NCBI RefSeq assembly: GCF_020360975.1
Contig: NW_025408672.1
Coordinates: forward strand, 248,001 to 312,000
Source: Hirsutella rhossiliensis
Lineage: Eukaryota > Ascomycota > Sordariomycetes > Hypocreales > Ophiocordycipitaceae
Direction of reading: 5' to 3'
Length of the DNA stretch: 64,000 nucleotides
The position numbers and the translations under genes are program-made. The stretch's first letter is position 1. Each line of letters starts with the position of its first letter. Positions 57,389 through 64,000 of this stretch are shown one piece after another. The notes beneath the pieces were generated by a model, which was not told where the DNA came from, searched no databases, and worked only from the letters and a program-made list of their open reading frames with translations.

Positions 57389-57838
57389 TATTATAACTAT
57401 AGCTACTAGGCCGCTAATAGTCGACTATATTAAGTATATAATATAGTCTAATAAATAAATAGTTAGTATAACTATCTAATAGATATAGGATTAAGGGGAT
57501 TATAAAGATCTAAGTAATCTAGGATTAATAGGATTACTACGCTCTATATAATCTAACGTTAGGGATTATAGCTAGGCCTATAATCTAAGGATAGTCTCTA
57601 TAAGTATATATAGCTACCTACTTTTACTCCTTTAAATAGATAGCTCTCTAGCTTTTAATATAGATCTTTATTATAATTCTATCTTTAATTCTAATTACCT
57701 AGTTATAGTCTATAGTCTATAACCTCCGACTTATTACTAATATAATATACTTATTATTACTTAGACTACGCCTTATTATATCTACTAATATAAACCCCTC
57801 GATAGGTTTATCCCTTAAGAATAATACTAGTCGTTATA
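57389..57838 (+). repeat. 5' LTR of chromovirus A2 (450 bp, A type)
   Basis: Matches the LTRs of A over their whole length, in the opposite orientation, and differs from the C LTR in the U3 part. Strong RIP. Confidence 0.88.
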
Positions 57839-57899
57839 CGTTAAAAGCTCTTATTTAATATAATACCGCGTTACTCTAAGTAATATCGTAATTATTAAT

Positions 57900-58710
57900 A
57901 TACCTATATAGAAAGCTAGATTAACTAACTCTAGAGCTACTATATTGCCTTAGAATATAATACGCGAGATTATTACCCTTTAATATAAAGTATAGTTACT
58001 TAAGAATAAAGGAGGTAATAGATAAGTTAAGGACCTTAGAAAAGTAATTAAACTAAAATAGCTAGGACTATTTAATAGTACTTATAGCACGCTTTAAGAC
58101 TTTCTTACCTAACTTAAGGCCTATTACTAGTTTTACCCTACTAAACTCTTAGACCTAGTTAAAAAGGTACTCTATATAAGAAATTATTTATTTAGAATAG
58201 TACTTACTTAGTTTAGACCTATAATAAGGGAATTTCTTAATAATTAACTAGCGCGATAAGATAATAAGATAAATAAAGTCCTTATTAGTTTCTAAGGATT
58301 TAAAGCAGCTATTATAAAGGTATTTAGAATAACTAACGAGGAACGAGAAGCTAAATAAAAACTTTAAGAACTCTAATAAAGGATCTTAATATTAGATTAT
58401 ACTACGAAGTTCCGTTAAGTTACCTTAAAGCTTAATTAAGATAACGAACCTCTTATATTACGATTCTACGATAGGCTTAAAGAAGAAGTTAAGGACGAGC
58501 TCTATAAGGAAAATCGACCTAATAACCTCTTAGACTATATTACTATAGTAGTATAAATTAACGATAGATAGTATATATAATGCTAAGAAAAGAAATAAAG
58601 AAGAGGAAACTAAAACCCTTTTTATAAGAATAACTTTAACTAACGCGTTAACTATAAAAAGAAGCGCGAAACTCTTATTACCTATACCTATATAACTAAC
58701 CTAGGTAGGA
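57900..58710 (+). pseudogene. Chromovirus A2 gag, truncated
   Basis: Colinear with C gag from 49911. The start codon is ATA at 57900-57902 instead of ATG, a typical RIP change. It runs up to the sequence before the zinc knuckle, where D2 is inserted. Multiple TAG/TAA. Confidence 0.8.
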
Positions 58711-58895
58711 TATAAGAGTCTTTAACTATTATAGGTAATAGGCTTAGGCCGCGGCCTAAGCTATATAGTTACGTGCGGAGGGCTAGATCCTATAAGTATA
58801 AGGGCGGGCTAGCCGCGTATAAAAGAGCTCTATATAGCTTATTAATATTATCCTATAGATAGCACCTATATATATGCCTCTGCCTACTCTATAAT
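58711..58895 (+). repeat. 5' LTR of D2 (about 185 bp)
   Basis: The left end is fixed by the interruption of A2; the right end (..ctctataata) is judged from the point where the reversed solo LTR at 48759-48942 stops matching. Uncertain by several bases. Confidence 0.65.
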
Positions 58896-58929
58896 AGTAT
58901 AAGCTATTAACTAATAGATCTAATAGATA

Positions 58930-61100
58930 TCTCCTTAAAAAGGGTGCCGCTTCCTTAAAGGAGCACCCCGCTACCCCCTAGGCGGATAGGAAGTATTATA
59001 GCTATCCTAGAAGCAATTAGAAGCGCAACGGCTAGCGAGAAGAACGAGGTTCTCGCTATACTAAGGGAGCCGTCTATAAGACTAGCGTTAACCCCTACGA
59101 CCTTAGTAATACCGGTTACGGCGGCGGCACTACCGATATAAAAGCCGCTTCCCTAGCTAACTTAGGATAGTAAGCCTAAGTCCTTCTACTTCTTCCTTAG
59201 CCGGCTATAGACGAAGTTTATAATAGACGAGAAATAGGGCCTAAACGGCTATTATAATATAGCGTAGTATTTACTCCTTTATACGCTACTAGAGCCTTAG
59301 ATATAGCGGATCTCTAGATTCTAGGATAAGGGCGGCCTTAGAGGTATACGCGACCTATAGGACTTCTTTTAATACCTTATATATATATTCGGCAATATAT
59401 AGGAGCGGGAGAAGGCATAGGATAGGCTACGGACCCTTAAGTAGAAGGATAGGTAGACCTTTAGCGAATTCCTCCCTATAAGAAGGTATAAGTAATAAGC
59501 GTAGAATCGGGTAATCGATAATATAAGCGGAAGGATCGGTCGAAGGAGTATAGGGTAGGATTTCGTCCGGAATTTATACTAAGTATATAAGGGGCTAAAT
59601 AATATATTAAAAGAATAGCGTTATAAAAGATACTTATAAACTTACTTATTCTATCTACTACTCTTAGGGAAATCCTTTATCTTTTATAGACTATTGCTCG
59701 CTTACTAGTAGACTAATTAGTTAGCTTTCTAGTATATTCTATAGTGCGTAAAAAGCTCTATCTATAGTATATCTTCCTAACTTAGTAGGTAGTCTAATTA
59801 TAGCGTAATGGTTAACGTAAGACTATAGGTTCTAGTATAAGTAGTAGATTTAACTAGAATGTTCTATGCCTTACCTATTCTCGTATCGCGGATATCTTTA
59901 GAACCGCTAGGCTAAAATAGGCAATAGGGTATCCGTTCTGCTCGTAATTAACTTATACATTTTATGCATATTTCTATTTATAAGGATAGGCTTATCCTAA
60001 CCCGCTTTTCCTAGAGGAAGGTATAGTTATCTAGTAGAGGTCTTTATCTTTTAAGGGTTATTCCCTTAGACTATATTATAGAGCCTCTTTTTACTAGCTT
60101 ATTCTATAAAGCCTCCCTATACTTATTATTTCTTTATAATAGTAAAATAGAAATATAAGGGTATATTCTTATACTCCCTAACTTTAAAGAAACGCTCTTA
60201 TAAGTAGTAGGAACTATAGTATAGGAAGATAGCGCAAAGCTTATATAGTTATAGAACTCGATTACGCCGGCCCTATAGGAGCTACTTATCCCTATAATTA
60301 TACCTATAAACTATAGCGAGTATATAAGCCGGTTAATAAAGGTAGTATAGGGCTATAAGTAGATGCTATATTTCTAGAAGCTTTATAAGCGTACGCCGTA
60401 TAGCGGCGATAGGATTACCGCCCCTCTATAAGAGGAATAGCCGACTATTAATACTAATAAAGATACTTTAATATCGGCTACTTATATAGACCGAGCTAAA
60501 CGCGGTAGGAAGTTATCTTTAAATATCCCTTATACTATCCCGCTCTCTAAGTAGCGGGCGAAGTAGGTAACGAGCGAGGAAATCGGGAAAAGGAAGGCTA
60601 ATAGCCGCTGCCTACGTTACGGCGCGTCTATATACTTTATATTAAAATGCCCCTTCCTTTTAGCTAAGCGGCCTATAGTAGTTTAAGTAGTAAAGATAGA
60701 ACCGCTCCTTACCTTAGACGATAAAGAGGACTCCGCTCCCTTAGGCCTAGAGGAAAAAGAGTAGCTCTAGAGTAAAGACGAGCTCTAGAGCCTTAATTAC
60801 TAGCACTAGTAAAAGAGAAGGAGGAATTATCCGCCTATATAAAAGAGGAGCCTACTTTAATATAGGTTATAGTTAATAACTCCTTACCTATCGCCGCCTT
60901 TATAGATAAGGGCTGCTAGTACTATGCCGTAGTTAACGAGGCGCTTATACGAGAGATATAAGTACTAGTAGAAAAGATCGCCCTAAGGCGAGTAAAAGGC
61001 GCCTTAAGCGCGATAAAGGGTACGGTAATTAGGGGCATTACGTAGCTAGCTATAGAGGTCGACGGTTACTATAAGCTTATTATAGCCTATATAATCCCCT
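58930..61100 (+). pseudogene. D2 gag and protease
   Basis: Gag remnant, interrupted at 59477 by R2 and resuming at 60179. The zinc knuckle at 60609-60650 reads CLRYGASIYFILKC: C-x2-C-x4-H-x4-C with the second Cys and the His now Tyr. The protease lies downstream, with IDKGC-YYAVVNEAL at about 60905-60955 where an IDSGC-type active site is expected. Start codon not determined. Confidence 0.7.
59477..60173 (+). repeat. Solo LTR 'R2' (697 bp) inside D2 gag
   Basis: Starts TATAAGAAGG and ends TTCTTATA, with perfect 5-bp duplication ctccc at 59472-59476 and 60174-60178. The empty site is visible in D1 near 28378 (attcctccttaatttt). Same length as R1; the complete reference for the R family. Confidence 0.92.
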
Positions 61101-61439
61101 AACTAGAGTTTCCTTTAATCCTTAGGAAACCCTAGTTATTATATATAGAGTTATACTTAGTTCTATACTAAAAGAAGCTATAGTTTAGGCCTATATAACG
61201 GTAGGTCCGCTACGACGATAGTTCTATAAGTATAGGACTAAGCGTGCGAGCTTTATACTTAGTATAAAAAGTCCTTACTTCTATCTTTATAGGAACTATA
61301 TAACGGTTAGAGCAGGAGGAAGGCTAGGCAGCGGCTAACGTAGCGGTCTATATAGTTAGCTTAGCGGGGATCGATAAGGCCCTCTAAGCAAAGAAGCTAA
61401 AGTCGCCCTCTAAGCTATAGTAGTAGATACTAGAGCGCT

Positions 61440-62750
61440 TTTATAACCTCCTACCGCTATTTAAGTCCTAGGAAGCAGATAAGCTTAACTTATATAAGCT
61501 AGGGGTAAACTATAAGATCGTACTCTATACTAATAAGAAGGGGCAGGAACTACCTATACTATTTAGACCGCTATATAGTATATTATACGCGGAGCTACTA
61601 GTACTAAAAAAGACGCTAAGGGACCTCTTAGATAAGGGTTTTATTTAAGTAAGTAGCTCTAAAGTAAGAGCGCCGGTCCTATTTATACGTAAACTAAGGG
61701 GCAGGATATAGTTCTATTACGATTATAGGGCTCTAAACGTAATTATAAGGCTAGACCGCTACCCTTTACCCTTTATCTTAGATATACTCTATAACCTTTT
61801 AAAGGCAAAGTCGTTTATAAAGCTAGATATAAAATAAGCGTTATATAAGGTATAGATCTTAGAGGGTAATAAGTAAAAGACGGCGTTCTATATATACTAC
61901 GGCTTATTTAAGTAGCTTATAACGCCCTTTAGCCTCTTAAGAGCGCCCGCTACCTTCTAGCATTATATTAATAATATACTTTAGGACTTCCTTAATAAGT
62001 TCGCCTCTATATATATAGATAATATCCTTATCTATATAAGTAGCTCCTATAAGGACTATATATAGAAAGTATAAAGGGTCCTAGAGCGCCTCTAACTTTA
62101 TAGGCTCTACTTTAACCTAAATAAGTATAAATTTAGGGTTAAGAGGGTTAAGTACCTAGGCTTTATTATCTACGCTAGCGTAGGTATATAGGCAGATCCC
62201 GTAAAGATCTAAGCGATTTAGGACTAAGCTGCTCTAACTATATAAATAGGCGTATAGAGCTTCCTTAGGTTCGCGAACTATTATAAGATATTTATTAGGG
62301 GCTTCTCCTATATTATAATACCCTTAAACGAGATTACTAAGAAGTAAACTGCCTTTCGCTAAGGGCTTATATAGGAAGGAGCGTTCCGTACGCTTAAGGA
62401 CCTATTCTCTTAAGCCCTAGTACTACTTTAGTAGGACTTCGACCGGTCTACGTTAGTTAAAGCGGACTATAGCGGCTAGGTACTTAGAAGAACGCTCTCT
62501 TAAGAGGTAGATAAGTAGAAGTAACTAGTAGCGTTCTACTCTTATAAGCTAACCCTAGCGGAGCGGAATTATACTATTTATAATAAGGAGATACTAGCGA
62601 TTATTAGCTACCTTAAGTAATAGTAAGCGGAGCTCCGGAGCTATAAGAGCTTCGAGGTTTTTATAGACTATAGGAACCTTAAGTACTTTATAACTCGCTA
62701 GTACCTCTTAGAGTAGTAAGCCCGCTAAGCGGAGTATCTCTTACGCTTTA
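61440..62750 (+). pseudogene. D2 reverse transcriptase and RNase H
   Basis: RT: QELPILFRPLYSILYAELL near 61545-61600, YYDYRALNVIIRLDRYPLP near 61715-61770, the DIK block near 61825, TPFSLLRAPATF near 61925-61960 and YIDNILIY near 62010-62040 (YLDD mutated). RNase H: LGFIIYA leads into the connection near 62160, then ..FANYYKIFI near 62270 and YNKEILAIISYLK near 62578-62615, as in the family's NYEIHDKELLAI block. Synthesises element cDNA in the particle. RIP-type stops. Confidence 0.85.
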
Positions 62751-64000
62751 ACTTCTTAATTAAGTACTAGCTAAGGCGGGACTCTATAGTCTTAGATACG
62801 CTTTCCTAGAGGGATTAAGACTAGCTAACGGGAGCGGATATTAAGGCCTAGGATCTATAGCTTATCCTATAAGAAGCGCTATAGACTTATATAGGAGCTT
62901 CTTTAATAGAGGAAGGCGCGGCGCCAACGGATAAGCCTTCCCTTATACCTTTACCTTAGCCCGGCAAGGAGGGATAGACCGGCCTAGGGGCGCGTATAGC
63001 GCGGGTATTCTAAGATAAGGTCCTCTAGCGCTTATAGGATTAGATATCGTCTCTAGACTATACCTACGAGAGTATACGCCGCGCTATTAAGTCTAGCGCT
63101 TAATACCTTAATCTAAAGCTAAAGCTAAAGGTATAAGTAGCTAACTATTATATCGACCTATAAGGGCACCTATATTAGCGGGGGAGACTATAGGTACCGG
63201 GCGCGCTATATACTATAGAAGCTAGGGAGAAGGATAGACCGCCGGAGCTAAATAAATAAAATAAGCTTTAAGGAAAGCTAGTTTAGCTTATCTATAACTC
63301 TAGTATCGTAGGCTACCTAAGTAGGTAGGGTATAGTAGTAGGCCTTATAAGGGATTTCTACTAGCCCCTCCTATAGTACTATATTCGCCGCTTCCTCTAT
63401 AACTACGATATCTATAGCCGTACTAAGATTTAAAGGGCGTAGCTTAAAGGGCTACTTAAGTAGCTTCTGGTACCTAACTAGTTCTATACGTATATATAGA
63501 TAGACTTTATAACGGAACTCTTACTTATAAAGGGCGGCAACCGCTATATATAGGTAATTAAAGACCGACTTAGTAAGTCTATAGTATTAGAGCCGATACT
63601 ATCTATAGATATAGAGTCCTATATAAAGCGCTTCCTATAATACTAGGCCCGCTTATATAGCTAGCTAGCCTTAATTATAAGCGATAAGGGATCGAATTAA
63701 ACTAGCCGCTTTTAGTAGTACCTATACTAGCTACTTTAAATTATATAGCTACTTAGTATAGTATATTACCTATAGACTAATAAAGGGCCTAAGAGGGTTA
63801 ACTAAGAGGCGTAGGCTTACCTATAAGCCGTCGTAGCCTATAACTAAGTAAACTAAGACCGTTAGCTCCCCGCGGCCTAACTTACGTTAAATAGTAAACT
63901 ATATACCTTTATTAAGATAGCCCTTTTCTTTATAACGTATAGCTTCGAACTACCTTTATTAGTTCCCTTTACTATAGATATAGTAGTAGAGTAGTATAGT
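62751..64000 (+). pseudogene. D2 integrase, incomplete at window end
   Basis: After a variable spacer, the zinc-binding part lies near 63290-63400. The core starts IDFITELLLIKGGNRYI near 63505-63555 (first catalytic Asp in DFIT), followed by IKDRLSKSIVLEPI near 63562-63605, LIISDKGSN near 63672-63700 (second Asp) and a PKRVN segment near 63795 (Glu of PER now Lys). The frame leaves the window at 64000. It inserts the cDNA into the genome. Confidence 0.83.

Larger units (their letters stand above)
57389..58710 (+). mobile_element. Ty3/gypsy chromovirus 'A2', 5' part, cut by D2
   Basis: Starts with a 450-bp A-type LTR (57389-57838) inserted in R3, followed by leader and gag. At 58710 the gag frame stops exactly where the D2 LTR begins (ggtagga then tataagagtc). 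The rest of A2 must lie beyond the window, so its target duplication cannot be verified; the expected left copy is ttatc (57384-57388). Confidence 0.85.
58711..64000 (+). mobile_element. Ty3/gypsy element D2, best preserved D copy, runs off the window
   Basis: LTR about 58711-58895, then gag, protease, RT, RNase H and integrase; the 3' end lies outside the window. Inserted in A2 gag. Contains solo LTR R2. Less mutated than D1 (for example intact Cys at both ends of the zinc knuckle), so it serves as the reference for D1 and D3. Belongs to a Ty3 lineage separate from A and C. Confidence 0.88.

Overview
This window is a heterochromatin-like graveyard of nested transposable elements from a filamentous ascomycete (Pezizomycotina). 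I see no intact host gene, tRNA, rRNA or CRISPR array. Three things point to such a fungus. (1) The DNA is severely mutated in the manner of repeat-induced point mutation (RIP): CA and TG are almost gone (under ten in the first 600 bases) and TA is in large excess. (2) Coding remnants are broken mostly by TAG/TAA where CAG, CAA or TGG is expected, and Cys codons read Tyr. (3) The element families (chromodomain Ty3 elements, a Ty1/copia family, a zinc-knuckle LINE, a fungal MULE, FluG-domain and DUF6570-like proteins) are typical of these fungi. Species cannot be named from the sequence.

Layout. 1-12672: a LINE on the plus strand (ORF1 zinc knuckles, then ORF2 endonuclease, RT and RNase H), split by an almost full-length Ty3 chromovirus 'A' (2078-9927, coding on minus, TSD tcttt). 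12686-13380: two tandem 344-bp units. 13390-15120: ORF1 of a second LINE. 15790-18640: a FluG-domain/tyrosine-recombinase-like gene on minus. 18840-19256 plus 26237-27617: a DUF6570/Helitron-like gene split by copia element F1 (19257-26231, TSD agtat), which itself carries a 697-bp solo LTR 'R1' (TSD ggctt). 27618-31676: Ty3 element 'D1', truncated on the right and carrying a 705-bp solo LTR 'S'. 32260-41434: a MULE DNA transposon with long inverted ends, split by copia element F2 (33969-40211, TSD aaagg). 41796-48114: copia element F3, whose two flanks do not match. 48115-49020: a piece of a third D element, with a D-type solo LTR in the opposite orientation. 49021-57388: R-type LTR 'R3', split by full-length chromovirus 'C' (49386-57228, TSD ataag) and then by chromovirus 'A2' (from 57389). 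A2 is cut at 58711 by element D2, which carries solo LTR R2 (59477-60173, TSD ctccc) and runs off the window.

The target-site duplications, most of them exact, let the insertion order be read directly. The least mutated DNA is the left end of the MULE and the LTR ends facing it (about 25.7-26.2 kb and 32.3-34.4 kb), where CA and TG survive. Its mutated counterpart (the right MULE end) lies 9 kb away, so the C-to-T/G-to-A record of RIP can be read base by base.

Most unusual features: a conserved Cys-rich ORF antisense to pol in the 3' region of both full-length chromoviruses; a roughly 550-codon reading frame between their gag zinc knuckle and protease; two chromovirus subfamilies sharing internal and R/U5 sequence but with unrelated U3 regions; and the mismatched flanks of F3, a signature of recombination between elements.
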